38,369 nt of DNA from an uncultured Sutterella sp. (GCA_905206365.1 CAJLHF010000017.1:1-38369), one strand, 5' to 3'; shown: positions 6,396 to 14,877, numbered from the stretch's first letter. The notes: generated by a model from the sequence alone, not told the origin. Numbers and translations: made by a program.

Positions 6396-9074
6396 ATGGC
6401 CAAGACTACGATTCATCGTTCCGACTACCGCGTCCCGACGCACCTCATCGACACCGTCAAACTCGAATTCGATCTCGACCCGGAGAGCACCGGCGTCACC
6501 AACACGATGCACGTCGTGCCGAACCCCCAGAGCACCGAAAAAGGCGCCCCCCTAGTGCTCAACGGCGAAGAGCTCACGCTTGTGAGCGTGACGGTAAACG
6601 GCCGACTGTTGAACGAAACGGAGTACGACGTTTCCCCGACCGCACTCACGATTCCGAACATCGTAGGTGAAAGCACAATTTCGATCGTCAACCGCTTCAG
6701 CCCCGTTCAAAACACCGCCCTCTCGGGCATCTACGTCTCGGGCGGCAACCTCATGAGCCAGTGCGAGTCGGAGGGCTTCCGTCGCATCACGTACTTCCTT
6801 GACCGTCCGGACGTGCTCGCCCGCTACACCGTGGCGATTCGTGCCCCGAAAGACCTCTATCCGATTCTCCTCTCGAACGGCAACCGTATGGAAGAGAAAG
6901 ACCTCGGTGACGGCCGTCACTACGCCCTCTGGGTCGACCCGTTCCCGAAGCCCTCGTACCTCTTCGCGCTCGTAGCGGGCAAACTCGTGTGCCGTAGCGA
7001 ACTCTTCCCGCTCAAAGACGGCCGTCAGGCTTCGCTTGAAATCTGGGTCGAGCCTCAGGATCTCGAAAAGACCGCGCACACGCTCGAGAGCTTGAAGAAG
7101 TCCATCCGTTGGGACGAAGAACGTTGGGGGCTTGAACTCGACCTTGAAGGTTTCCGCATCGTCGCGACGAACGACTTCAATTTCGGCGCCATGGAAAACA
7201 AAGGGCTCAACATTTTCAACGCCCGTTGCGCCCTCGCCAACCCGAAGGTCGCGACCGACGACGACTATCTGCGCGTCGAATCCGTGGTGGGCCACGAGTA
7301 CTTCCACAACTGGACGGGCAACCGCGTGACGCTGCGCGACTGGTTCCAGCTCGCCCTCAAGGAAGGTCTCACGGTGTTCCGCGACCAGGAATTCTCCGCC
7401 GACATGCTCGGCGAAGCGTCCGCGCGCGCCGTGCAGCGCATCAAGGACGTGCGCTTCCTGCGCACGAACCAGTTCCCGGAAGACGCGAGCCCTATGGCGC
7501 ACCCGATCCGCCCCGAGAGCTACCTTGACATCAACAACTTCTACACCATGACCGTCTACGAAAAGGGTGCAGAAGTAATCCGCATGCTTCAGACGCTGCT
7601 CGGTCTCGAAACGTTCCGTCGAGGGTTCGACCTCTACATCGCCAAGAACGACGGTGGAGCCGCCACGCTCGAAGCGTTCCTCGAAGCCATGCAGGAAGCC
7701 GCCGGGCGCGATCTCGGTCAGTTCGCCCTCTGGTTCTCGCAGGCAGGCACGCCGCGAGTGAAGATCGAAACTCGCTGGGACGACGTGAACCATACCTTCA
7801 CGCTGAGCGCGACGCAGACGACACCTGCCACGCCCGGGCAGCCCATCAAGCGTCCGTTCCTGATCCCGTTCCCCGTCGCGCTTCTCGACCCGACGACGGG
7901 CGCGGAAATGCCTGTGCAGTTGATTGAAGAGGACGAAGCACCCTCCCCCGGCACGCGCATGCTTGAGCTTCGCGAAACGCATCATGAATGGGTGTTTGCG
8001 GGCCTTCCCGCCTGTCCCGTGCCCTCGCTCAACCGTGGTTTTGCAGCGCCCATCATTCTCGAAGCCGACTACGACGATGCGACGCTCGCCTTCCTCGCCA
8101 CGCGCGACGGCGACCCCTTCAACCGCTGGGACGCGATGAACGAGCTGATGTTGCGCACGTTGCACGTGCAAGTGCGTGCCAAGCTCACGCACGAACCGAA
8201 GGACGTCGACCCGCTCTTTCTGAACGTCGTGGGCGAGTTGCTCTCGGCTCCGGACCTCTCGCCCGCCTTCAAGGCCGTGGCGCTCGAACTCCCGAGCGAG
8301 CGGCTCGTCTCGGAACGCGAACCCCTCATCGACCCGCAGGCCGTGCACTACGCGCGCGAATACGTTCGCGCGGCGATCGGCAAACGTTGGATCACGAAGT
8401 TCCTTGAAACGGTCGACGCGAACCGCACGCCGGGCGCCTACTCGCCCGACCCGGAAAGCGCCGGTCGACGCGCGCTCAAGAATCTCGCGCTCGGCTACGC
8501 CCACGCCTCGGGGAACCCGCGCGCGACCATCGCGTTGCGCGACCAGTTCAACACGGCCGACAACCTCACCGACAAGCTCGCCGCCCTGCAGCACATGGTA
8601 AATTCGCAGTCCCCTGCGAAGCAGGACATGGCGGTCGAAGCGCTTCGCGAGTGGTACGCCGAGCCCCTGCTCATCAACAAGTGGCTGACGATCCAGGCGA
8701 CGGCCTCGCTCTTCCCGGGCGAAGAGCCCGTGCTCGAGCGTGTTCGGGAGCTGATGCAGACGAACTTCTTCTCGATCAAGAACCCGAACAACGTCTATGC
8801 GCTGCTGCTCGCGTTCTTCACGCAGAACGCGGCCGAATTCCATGCGGTTGACGGTTCGGGCTACCGCTTCTGGTCCGAGATCGTTCTGGAACTCAACCGC
8901 ATCAACCCGCACGTTGCGGCCCGCGTCGCCCGTGCGCTGGAAAACTGGCGCCGCTACACGCCCGCGCTTTCGCGCCAGATGTACGACGCGCTGCAGTTCG
9001 TCTACTCGCGCAAGGACGAACTCTCCCCGAATGTCCTTGAGGTAATCGAAAAGACGCTCGGCAATCCCATCTGA
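6396..9074 (+). CDS. pepN: Aminopeptidase N (M1 family)
   Basis: This 892-residue cytosolic zinc metallopeptidase removes N-terminal residues from peptides. The exopeptidase motif GAMEN occurs in FNFGAMENKGLN. The zinc site is HEYFHNWTGNR with His300, Glu301 and His304, and the third ligand is the Glu in LKEGLTVFRDQEF (about 323). These positions fall within three residues of E. coli PepN, and the length (E. coli 870) agrees with the four-domain bacterial type, including the C-terminal superhelical domain. The start MAKTTIHRSDYRVP fits the family N-terminus; no strong Shine-Dalgarno is seen. It lies behind the cytochrome terminator and is probably transcribed alone. Confidence 0.96.
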   Translation: MAKTTIHRSDYRVPTHLIDTVKLEFDLDPESTGVTNTMHVVPNPQSTEKGAPLVLNGEELTLVSVTVNGRLLNETEYDVSPTALTIPNIVGESTISIVNRFSPVQNTALSGIYVSGGNLMSQCESEGFRRITYFLDRPDVLARYTVAIRAPKDLYPILLSNGNRMEEKDLGDGRHYALWVDPFPKPSYLFALVAGKLVCRSELFPLKDGRQASLEIWVEPQDLEKTAHTLESLKKSIRWDEERWGLELDLEGFRIVATNDFNFGAMENKGLNIFNARCALANPKVATDDDYLRVESVVGHEYFHNWTGNRVTLRDWFQLALKEGLTVFRDQEFSADMLGEASARAVQRIKDVRFLRTNQFPEDASPMAHPIRPESYLDINNFYTMTVYEKGAEVIRMLQTLLGLETFRRGFDLYIAKNDGGAATLEAFLEAMQEAAGRDLGQFALWFSQAGTPRVKIETRWDDVNHTFTLSATQTTPATPGQPIKRPFLIPFPVALLDPTTGAEMPVQLIEEDEAPSPGTRMLELRETHHEWVFAGLPACPVPSLNRGFAAPIILEADYDDATLAFLATRDGDPFNRWDAMNELMLRTLHVQVRAKLTHEPKDVDPLFLNVVGELLSAPDLSPAFKAVALELPSERLVSEREPLIDPQAVHYAREYVRAAIGKRWITKFLETVDANRTPGAYSPDPESAGRRALKNLALGYAHASGNPRATIALRDQFNTADNLTDKLAALQHMVNSQSPAKQDMAVEALREWYAEPLLINKWLTIQATASLFPGEEPVLERVRELMQTNFFSIKNPNNVYALLLAFFTQNAAEFHAVDGSGYRFWSEIVLELNRINPHVAARVARALENWRRYTPALSRQMYDALQFVYSRKDELSPNVLEVIEKTLGNPI

Positions 9075-9101
9075 GTCGGCTCCCCGAATCCCTTTTCGAA
9101 C

Positions 9102-9131
9102 GGAGCGCTTCGTACGACGGCGAAGCGCTCC
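9102..9131. repeat. 11-bp inverted repeat between pepN and fbp
   Basis: GGAGCGCTTCG and CGAAGCGCTCC pair perfectly around an 8-nt loop, 28 bp after the pepN stop. The following bases are CTCAAAAAAATCG, so there is no U-tract for the rightward transcript. It may stabilise the pepN 3' end or be a factor-dependent terminator; it is not a canonical intrinsic one. Confidence 0.55.
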
Positions 9132-9179
9132 CTCAAAAAAATCGTCGGTATCCCAACAGCATCAAAAGGAACCTTCATC

Positions 9180-10187
9180 GTGTCCATGTCGCTCCATCAG
9201 TATCTCGCCCGCGAAGAGTCGCTCCACGGCCTTGACCCGGTCCTCTCGCGTCTCATCGTGAGCGTGTCGGAAGCCTGCAAGGAAATCAGCTTCAAAGTCC
9301 GCAACGGCGCTCTCGCCGGCGTACTCGGCCTGGCCGGGACGGAAAACGTTCAGGGCGAAGACCAGAAGAAGCTCGACGTCATCAGCAACGACATCTTCGT
9401 TGAAGCCGTGGCCCGCTCGGGTTCGGTCTGCGGCATGGTGAGCGAAGAAATCGACCATGTGATGTCCGTGCCCGAAGATCTTCCCCTGGGGCCCTACCTC
9501 ATCTGCTTCGACCCGCTCGACGGCTCGAGCAACATCGACATCAACGTGTCGATCGGCTCGATCTTCTCGGTGCTCCCGGCCGTACGTCCGAAGCGCGTCG
9601 CCGCGGACGAAGATTTCCTCATGTCGGGCCGCAACCAAGTTGCGGCGGGGTACTGCATGTACGGTCCGCAAACGCAACTCGTGCTCACGTTCGGCCGAGG
9701 CGTCGTGATGTTCACGCTCGACCCGAGCACCGGCACGTTCCTGCTCACCCAGGAAAACGTGCGCGTGGCGCGCGAAGCGAAGGAATTCGCCATCAACTGC
9801 TCGAACATGCGCCACTGGGAAATGCCCGTGAAGCGCTACGTGGCCGAACTGCTCGAAGGCAAGACGGGCGTGCGCGGCAAGGACTTCAACATGCGCTGGA
9901 TCGCCGCCATGGTGGCGGAAGTGCACCGCATCCTGCAGCGCGGCGGCATCTTCATGTACCCGCGCGACCACCGCGACCTCACGAAGCCCGGGAAGCTGCG
10001 TCTCATGTACGAAGCCAACCCGATGGCCATGCTTATGGAAAACGCGGGCGGCGCCGCCACGACGGGCCGCATGCCGATTCTTGACGTCGTGCCGCAGAAG
10101 ATTCACGAACGCGTGGCGGTCTTCCTCGGGGCGGCCGATGAGGTCGAACTCGTGACGGATTACCACCGCGAGGCCGACGCGCAGTAA
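9180..10187 (+). CDS. fbp: Fructose-1,6-bisphosphatase class I
   Basis: This 335-residue cytosolic enzyme hydrolyses fructose-1,6-bisphosphate to fructose-6-phosphate in gluconeogenesis. The metal-binding signature is FDPLDGSSNIDINVSIG, and upstream SEEID supplies another metal ligand region. The stretch AAMVAEVHRILQRGGIFMYP and NPMAMLMENAGGAATTG are typical of proteobacterial class I enzymes. Length is standard (332-340). I kept the GTG start at 9180 because AAAAGGA lies nine bases upstream; the ATG at 9186 would sit 15 bases away. Gluconeogenesis suits an organism that lives on amino acids and C4-dicarboxylates rather than sugars, which is an inference from the neighbouring genes. Confidence 0.96.
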   Translation: MSMSLHQYLAREESLHGLDPVLSRLIVSVSEACKEISFKVRNGALAGVLGLAGTENVQGEDQKKLDVISNDIFVEAVARSGSVCGMVSEEIDHVMSVPEDLPLGPYLICFDPLDGSSNIDINVSIGSIFSVLPAVRPKRVAADEDFLMSGRNQVAAGYCMYGPQTQLVLTFGRGVVMFTLDPSTGTFLLTQENVRVAREAKEFAINCSNMRHWEMPVKRYVAELLEGKTGVRGKDFNMRWIAAMVAEVHRILQRGGIFMYPRDHRDLTKPGKLRLMYEANPMAMLMENAGGAATTGRMPILDVVPQKIHERVAVFLGAADEVELVTDYHREADAQ

Positions 10188-10204
10188 GGTTCGGCCCCCG
10201 GTCT

Positions 10205-10240
10205 CGGGGAAAGGGTCGGCCGCAGGCCGACTCCTTCCCG
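10205..10240 (+). repeat. Long hairpin directly after fbp
   Basis: GTCGGCC-GCA-GGCCGAC (10215-10231) extends outward through a G-U pair and one mismatch to about 17 pairs in total. It lies 17 bp after the fbp stop and just ahead of the intrinsic terminator, giving the fbp transcript two tandem 3' hairpins. A role in 3'-end stability is possible. Confidence 0.6.
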
Positions 10241-10253
10241 AAACCCCGCAAAG

Positions 10254-10297
10254 AAAAGCCCCGGACAGATCGACGTCCGGGGCTTTTCGTTTTTCAA
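10254..10297. terminator. Bidirectional terminator between fbp and the LapA-like gene
   Basis: A perfect 13-bp stem AAAAGCCCCGGAC / GTCCGGGGCTTTT (10254-10287) with an 8-nt loop is followed by CGTTTTTC. The A-run on the left arm serves the convergent leftward gene ending at 10313. Confidence 0.92.
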
Positions 10298-10312
10298 TTT
10301 TTATTCGAGCTT

Positions 10313-10882
10313 TCAGAAGAGGTCTTCGAAAATTTCCTTCTTCTTCGCTTCTTCCACCACTTCCGCGCGCGGGGCGGGGAGCGAGGCAAGCACGCGTTTT
10401 TCAAGCTCTTCGAGCGTGACGGCAAGCTTCGTCTGCGCTTCCGTCTGACGGCGCTCCTGTGCTTCGGCGAGTGCGTCGAGGCGCTTTTCGAAGGCGGCGT
10501 TGCGATCGCGCGTCGTCTGCAAGAGTTCGTCCGTACGGTCCGTCAGAAGCGTTTCAAGCTTCTCCAGACGGGCGGCAAACTCGGTGCGAATCTCCGCCAC
10601 ACGGCTCTTGTCGGCATCTTCGGCCACCTGACGGGCGGTACGGGCTTCTTTGTAGGCCGCGCGAAGTTCCATCATCATGCTCGCCTGCTGCCAGACGGTA
10701 TAGACGGCGAGAAGCAGAACTACGATGCCGAAGCCACCCACAACCAAGACGCCGAGCGGAGCCTGAATCTCGGTATAGACGAGGTTCACGGTCGTTACCT
10801 GAGAGAGCGCCCCCCAGTTGATGATGAGGAACACGGCAAGAACGATGAGGACGAGCAACATCCCTACGGTTCGGAACTTCAA
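10313..10882 (-). CDS. LapA-like inner-membrane protein with long coiled coil
   Basis: This 189-residue protein has two hydrophobic helices near the N-terminus (residues ~7-24 and ~43-64) separated by a short loop. That is the arrangement of the LapA/DUF1049 (YciS-like) family, including the NWG and PLG..V elements (INWGALS, APLGVLVVGGFGIVV). The remaining ~120 residues are a charged, heptad-rich cytoplasmic coiled coil (AEIRTEFAARLEKLETLLTD), longer than in typical LapA proteins. It starts with TTG at 10882, supported by AGGAGA five bases upstream; an internal Met at residue 8 lacks such a signal. The function is unknown, although LapA relatives act with LapB in LPS assembly control. It is convergent with fbp and divergent from upp. 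Confidence 0.7.
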   Translation of the reverse strand: MKFRTVGMLLVLIVLAVFLIINWGALSQVTTVNLVYTEIQAPLGVLVVGGFGIVVLLLAVYTVWQQASMMMELRAAYKEARTARQVAEDADKSRVAEIRTEFAARLEKLETLLTDRTDELLQTTRDRNAAFEKRLDALAEAQERRQTEAQTKLAVTLEELEKRVLASLPAPRAEVVEEAKKKEIFEDLF

Positions 10883-10955
10883 TTTTCTCTCCTAAAACTA
10901 AACGCACGGCCCTTCGGGCGTTCGGCGCACGATAGTGCTCCCGAAGCGACAAATC

Positions 10956-10961
10956 TATAAT
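10956..10961 (+). promoter_or_regulatory. Candidate -10 element of upp
   Basis: TATAAT at 10956-10961 is a perfect -10 hexamer. No good -35 box is present 17 bp upstream. The predicted start near 10968 gives a 40-nt leader to upp. Confidence 0.5.
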
Positions 10962-11009
10962 AACAGGCCGTATCGATTTCCTTTGGACGCTTCTGGGAGA
11001 TTCTCACTC

Positions 11010-11657
11010 ATGCAGACCGACTTCCGCTTTCCCCGTCTTCACATCGTCGACCATCCGCTCGTGCAGCACAAGCTCTCGCTCATGCGCGACAAGAACACGT
11101 CGACGCGCGACTTCCGCGAACTTCTGAAGGAAATCGCCATGTTGATGGGGTTCGAGCTCACGCGCGACTTCCCGATCGACTACGAAGAAATCGAAACGCC
11201 GCTCACCTCTTTCAAGGCGCCCTTCATGAAGGGCAAAAAGTGCGTGATCGTCCCGGTGCTACGCGCCGGTCTCGGCATGACCGACGGTCTTCTGTTGCTC
11301 ATGCCCTCGGCCCGCGTCGGTCATATCGGCCTCTACCGCGACGAGAACAAGATGCCGGTCGAGTACCTCGTGCGCCTCCCGGAACTCGAAGACCGCACCT
11401 TCATCCTCGTTGACCCGATGCTCGCGACCGGCAACTCGGCGGCTCATGCCGTCGACGTACTGAAAAAGCGCGGCGTCCCCGGCGACCACATCCGCTTCAT
11501 GGCGCTCGTGGCCGCTCCCGAAGGCGTCGGCGTCTTCCAGGAACTCCACCCCGACGTCGACCTTTACGTCGCCGCGCTCGACGACCACCTCGACGAGAAC
11601 GCCTACATCGTTCCGGGGCTCGGTGATGCGGGCGACCGCATTTTCGGCACCAAGTAA
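11010..11657 (+). CDS. upp: Uracil phosphoribosyltransferase
   Basis: This 215-residue cytosolic salvage enzyme converts uracil and PRPP to UMP. The PRPP-binding loop is VDPMLATGNSA, and the uracil-contacting C-terminus is PGLGDAGDRIFGTK, nearly invariant in Upp. The N-terminal block with HPLVQHKLSLMRDKNTST is equally diagnostic. Length is close to E. coli Upp (208). I start at the ATG at 11010, with GGGAGA nine bases upstream, rather than the in-frame ATG at 10935, which would overlap the -10 element. No uraA permease gene is adjacent. Confidence 0.97.
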   Translation: MQTDFRFPRLHIVDHPLVQHKLSLMRDKNTSTRDFRELLKEIAMLMGFELTRDFPIDYEEIETPLTSFKAPFMKGKKCVIVPVLRAGLGMTDGLLLLMPSARVGHIGLYRDENKMPVEYLVRLPELEDRTFILVDPMLATGNSAAHAVDVLKKRGVPGDHIRFMALVAAPEGVGVFQELHPDVDLYVAALDDHLDENAYIVPGLGDAGDRIFGTK

Positions 11658-11692
11658 GCCGCCTTCCCGACGAGCGCCCGATCTTCGAATGC

Positions 11693-11727
11693 AACCCCCG
11701 AGGGATGCCCTTCGGGGGTTTCATTTT
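11693..11727 (+). terminator. Intrinsic terminator after upp
   Basis: A 9-bp stem AACCCCCGA / TCGGGGGTT (11693-11720) with an inner GGG/CCC pairing is followed by TCATTTTCC. The U-tract is imperfect but the position, 35 bp after the stop codon, is right. Confidence 0.75.
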
Positions 11728-11793
11728 CCTCTATTGTTCGGTTTTTCCATACGCTTCCACACGCCGTCTACAACTCTACCGAGAAAAGTTACG

Positions 11794-11806
11794 TACTTAT
11801 ACTTAT
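11794..11806. promoter_or_regulatory. Two overlapping NarL-type heptamers in the frdC leader
   Basis: TACTTAT occurs at 11794-11800 and again at 11800-11806 as a direct repeat sharing one base. Both match the NarL heptamer TACYYMT exactly. Direct arrangement is less specific than 7-2-7, so these alone are weak. They lie about 300 bp upstream of the cytochrome b start. Confidence 0.3.
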
Positions 11807-11901
11807 TTCCAGAATCAACTTTTTGAAATGTTTTTGCAACCATAAATTTAGGGGTTTTTACTAGTTCGACGCTTATGTTTTAAGCAAATTGTGACCATTT
11901 C

Positions 11902-11917
11902 TACCTCTTATTGGGTA
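11902..11917. promoter_or_regulatory. NarL/NarP-type 7-2-7 site upstream of frdC
   Basis: TACCTCT-TA-TTGGGTA is an inverted heptamer pair with 2-bp spacing. The left half matches TACYYMT exactly and the right half matches AKRRGTA at six of seven positions. The site lies 182 bp ahead of the frdC start within an AT-rich 370-bp leader that has no gene. I could not fix a promoter. An 11-bp direct repeat (GGCGCTTTGCT at 11953 and 11967) also lies in this leader. Confidence 0.5.
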
Positions 11918-12098
11918 TTTTTCAAGGAGTTCTTCGAAAAATTTTGTGATCCGGCGCTTTGCTTGCGGCGCTTTGCTCTTCTTATCCGCAACTTAAAGGA
12001 GCATCATTACTTCCGAACGAATTACGCGCATTCCCGAAGTTTTCCTTCTTGCGCGACTCCATTTCATTTAAAGACAAAACCTTCTAGGACCTGTCATC

Positions 12099-12926
12099 AT
12101 GACGACCCCTGATTCCGTCAAGTACAGCAACACCCCGACCGCGACCGAAAACGTCTGGGGCGTCGGCCTCAAGGATGCGAAGCGCCGCAGCAAGTACCTT
12201 GCCTACTGCGACGTCGCTCAGTCCGTTACCGGCCTCATCCTCGGTCTGTTCCTCTTCTGCCACATGGCGTTCACGAGCTCCGTGAACTTCGGTAAGGATC
12301 TCTTCGCGAACCTCATCGAAACCTCGGGCGGCGCCTTCATCAACGGTGAAGAACACCTCTGGATGCACGTCGTTTTCGTCGGCTTCATTTTCGTTTGCGT
12401 CGTGATCCACGCCCTGTGCGCCCTGCGTCGCTTCCCGACCTCCTACCGTCAGTGCCGTGACATCAAGGCTCACTACCGCCTCCTCCGTCACGAAGACACG
12501 ACCCTCTGGATGGTTCAGCTCGTCACGGCCTTCCTCCTTTTCCTCCTGGTGTTCCCGCATCTCATGAGCATGCTCACGAACCCGGGCGGCTTTGACCCGA
12601 ACCTCATCGGCGTGCACACCTACCACAACGGTCTGCTCTACACGTTTATCTTCCTCGTCGTGACGGAACTCCACGGCATGATCGGTCTCTACCGTCTCGC
12701 CGTTAAGTGGGACATCTTCGCGAAGAACCCCGAACGCGACATCATCGACCAGCGTCAGGGCGACCGTGCCGGCCTTCGCAAGACCATGCTCGGCGTTGCT
12801 CTCCTCATGATCGTCATGGGTTCGATCACGATCTGGACGAACTACTCGATCGGCGCCGAACAGGTGGCCAACGGTCAGGAAGCCCAGCGCTACGAACTCC
12901 CCGCCGACAAGGCCTGGTTCCACTAA
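12099..12926 (+). CDS. frdC: Fumarate reductase cytochrome b subunit (Wolinella FrdC type)
   Basis: This 275-residue di-heme membrane anchor of a quinol:fumarate reductase has five predicted membrane helices (about 38-58, 86-110, 137-158, 178-200, 228-250). The four heme ligands of Wolinella succinogenes FrdC (His44, 93, 143, 182) correspond by constant offset to His55, His104, His154 and His192 here. The essential E-pathway glutamate two residues before the last ligand is present as Glu190 in TELHGMIGLYR. The start is the ATG after a leader with only weak Shine-Dalgarno character. Normally frdC heads a frdCAB operon. Here a terminator follows within 60 bp and the next gene is convergent, so the flavoprotein and iron-sulfur subunits must be elsewhere. 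The upstream 7-2-7 site suggests nitrate control. Confidence 0.9.
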   Translation: MTTPDSVKYSNTPTATENVWGVGLKDAKRRSKYLAYCDVAQSVTGLILGLFLFCHMAFTSSVNFGKDLFANLIETSGGAFINGEEHLWMHVVFVGFIFVCVVIHALCALRRFPTSYRQCRDIKAHYRLLRHEDTTLWMVQLVTAFLLFLLVFPHLMSMLTNPGGFDPNLIGVHTYHNGLLYTFIFLVVTELHGMIGLYRLAVKWDIFAKNPERDIIDQRQGDRAGLRKTMLGVALLMIVMGSITIWTNYSIGAEQVANGQEAQRYELPADKAWFH

Positions 12927-12985
12927 GAACCCACCACGTTCTCCTCTCGCGGAGGGTTGCCCCGCAACGCTCCGCGCGCGAACAA

Positions 12986-13027
12986 ACAAAGCCCGCCGAC
13001 TTCGGTCGTGCGGGCTTTGTCTTTTTG
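12986..13027. terminator. Bidirectional terminator between frdC and pepP
   Basis: A 10-bp stem ACAAAGCCCG / CGGGCTTTGT (12986-13020) has an inner CGAC-TTCG-GTCG stem-tetraloop. It is followed by CTTTTTG on the plus strand and preceded by A-rich sequence serving the leftward gene. Confidence 0.9.
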
Positions 13028-13053
13028 TTACTTCAGCAGTCTTTTCGGTTTTT

Positions 13054-14805
13054 TCAGAGGGGCTTCGCGGCCCGGCTCAGCCACCGGCGTGCGCGCTCCG
13101 AGAGGTGCGGGCGCAGACGTCGCGCGCATGCGGCATTGAAACGGTTGAGCGCTTCGCGCATCGGGAAATCCTTCGGCAATGTGCGAACGTCGACAGGCAG
13201 GCACGTGAGGGGTTCCGTACGCAGGAAACGCCCGAAGGGCGTCGTTCCGCCATCGACGACGGCTATGAGGTTTTCGACCCGCACGCCCCAGTAGCCCGGC
13301 CGGTAGAGTCCGGGTTCATCCGAAATCACGTTCCCGAGCCCGAGCGGCTCGGATGCGCGCGGTGAAATCCCGCAGGGACCTTCGTGCACGTTAAGCACGT
13401 ACCCCACACCGTGGCCCGTTCCGTGACCGAAGTCGCACCCGGCCTGCCAGAGGTCATACCGCGCGAAAGCGTCGATCTGCGAACCCTTCGTTCCCTCGGG
13501 AAATCGGCAACCGAGCAGTCGAAGCATCCCCGCCGTCACGAGCGCGACGTCGGCCTTCATCGCCGCGCTCGGTTCGCCCACGGCAGTCATGCGTGTGATG
13601 TCGGTCGTACCGCACTCGTACTGCGCGCCCGAGTCAATAAGAAGCAGTCCGTTACCTTCGATGCGCGCGTCTTCGCCGCGATGCGGCTGATAGTGCGGAA
13701 GCGCCGCGTTCGGTCCGAAAGCGCAAATCGTCTCGAAGCTTTCTTCAAGAAATTCCGGATCCTTCGTACGCCACGCGTGCAGCATCTCGACGACATCGCA
13801 TTCTGTCAGGCGTTCGCCCGCCACGAGACGCTCTTCGAGTTCGGCGTAAAACTCCGCGAGCGCTATGCCGTCCTTCAACATTGCTTCGCGAATGAGTTCG
13901 AGCTCGGCGGGCGACTTGTGGCTTTTCATCGCAGCCACGGGCGAAGCACCGTGCCGCACGCAGACATGCGCGGTCGATCGAACGTAGGCGTGCGAGGTTC
14001 GACGCGGGTCAAGAAGCAAGGTCGAGCCTTCCAGGGCTTGGAGCGCCGCCCCGAGAGCCTCGGGCTCCCGCAGTTCGATGCCCGACGCCGCAAGTGCACG
14101 GCGGGCCGTCTCGTCGAAACGCACGCTTTCGCTGAAGAGCTCCGCGCGGTCGCTTCGAACGAGCATCATGGCTCCGAACACCGGATTGCAAGGCACGTCG
14201 CGTCCGCGCAGGTTTGTGAGCCACGCGATCTCGTCGAGCGATGTCAGGAGCACCGCGTCCGTTGCTTCCGACTCCAACGTCTGGCGCAAAACGGCGAGCT
14301 TCACCCGTGCGTCGACGCCGGGGCGCTTCATGGGACGAACGGCCGAAACGACAGGGCTCGGCCGTTCGGGCCAGATCTCCGGATGTTTCTCGAAGACGTC
14401 GCACCCGAGAAGTTCGATCCCGGCCGCAGCAAGCACGGACGACACGCCATCAAAAGCCTCGTGCGAAACGAGTCGAGGATCGATCGCGACGCGCGCCCCC
14501 GAGGATAGCGACTTAAGAAGACGCGACGTCGCTTCCTTCAGAGGATCGCGCTCGGCTCGAAGAAGTTCAACCCCGTCGACAAGCGTCTTTTCGGCCTGTA
14601 CCCAATAGCGACTGTCGACCGAAAGCGCGGCGAAGTCCGCCGCGACGCAGAGCACGCCCGCGCTGCCTTCAAACCCCGAGAGGTGCGCTCGGAGCGCCCA
14701 GCAGGGCGCCACGTATTCGGAAAGATAAGGATCCGCCGTCGGAACGATCACGGCGTCGAGCGCTTCGCTTCGAAGCGCCGCGCGGGTAAGTTGAAGGGCG
14801 TCCAT
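13054..14805 (-). CDS. pepP: Xaa-Pro aminopeptidase (M24B family)
   Basis: This 583-residue cytosolic peptidase removes N-terminal residues preceding proline. The length and three-part layout (two creatinase-like N-terminal domains, then a pita-bread M24 domain from about residue 310) match the long, eukaryote-like aminopeptidase P rather than E. coli PepP (441). Metal ligands are readable in order: both Asp in DSGAQYECGTTDITRM, the His in GHGTGHGVG, and the two Glu in SDEPGLYRPG and VRVENLI. HEGP supplies the conserved active-site histidine region. No Shine-Dalgarno is clear ahead of the ATG. The neighbouring upstream lipoprotein gene is separated by a terminator, so the gene is probably a single unit. 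Confidence 0.92.
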   Translation of the reverse strand: MDALQLTRAALRSEALDAVIVPTADPYLSEYVAPCWALRAHLSGFEGSAGVLCVAADFAALSVDSRYWVQAEKTLVDGVELLRAERDPLKEATSRLLKSLSSGARVAIDPRLVSHEAFDGVSSVLAAAGIELLGCDVFEKHPEIWPERPSPVVSAVRPMKRPGVDARVKLAVLRQTLESEATDAVLLTSLDEIAWLTNLRGRDVPCNPVFGAMMLVRSDRAELFSESVRFDETARRALAASGIELREPEALGAALQALEGSTLLLDPRRTSHAYVRSTAHVCVRHGASPVAAMKSHKSPAELELIREAMLKDGIALAEFYAELEERLVAGERLTECDVVEMLHAWRTKDPEFLEESFETICAFGPNAALPHYQPHRGEDARIEGNGLLLIDSGAQYECGTTDITRMTAVGEPSAAMKADVALVTAGMLRLLGCRFPEGTKGSQIDAFARYDLWQAGCDFGHGTGHGVGYVLNVHEGPCGISPRASEPLGLGNVISDEPGLYRPGYWGVRVENLIAVVDGGTTPFGRFLRTEPLTCLPVDVRTLPKDFPMREALNRFNAACARRLRPHLSERARRWLSRAAKPL

Positions 14806-14828
14806 GATGAAAAGATCTTGAAAAAGAG

Positions 14829-14855
14829 GAAAAGGCGGCCCGAACGGACCGCCTT
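14829..14855 (-). terminator. Terminator of the small lipoprotein gene
   Basis: AAGGCGG and CCGCCTT (14832-14855) pair, with two further C-G pairs and one bulge. On the minus strand the stem is followed by TTTCCTCTTTTTC. It lies 23 bp after the stop codon of the leftward gene at 14878. Confidence 0.75.
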
Positions 14856-14877
14856 CGTTATGAAATTTCGGCGCGCG

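Noticed and set aside
6552..8912. 786-residue open frame antisense to pepN
   Set aside because: Same shadow effect; pepN contains all M1 motifs on the plus strand, and the antisense product has no recognisable feature or ribosome site.
11891..12112. 73-residue frame in the frdC leader
   Set aside because: No ribosome site, starts with GTG, runs into frdC out of frame, and lies in AT-rich regulatory DNA.
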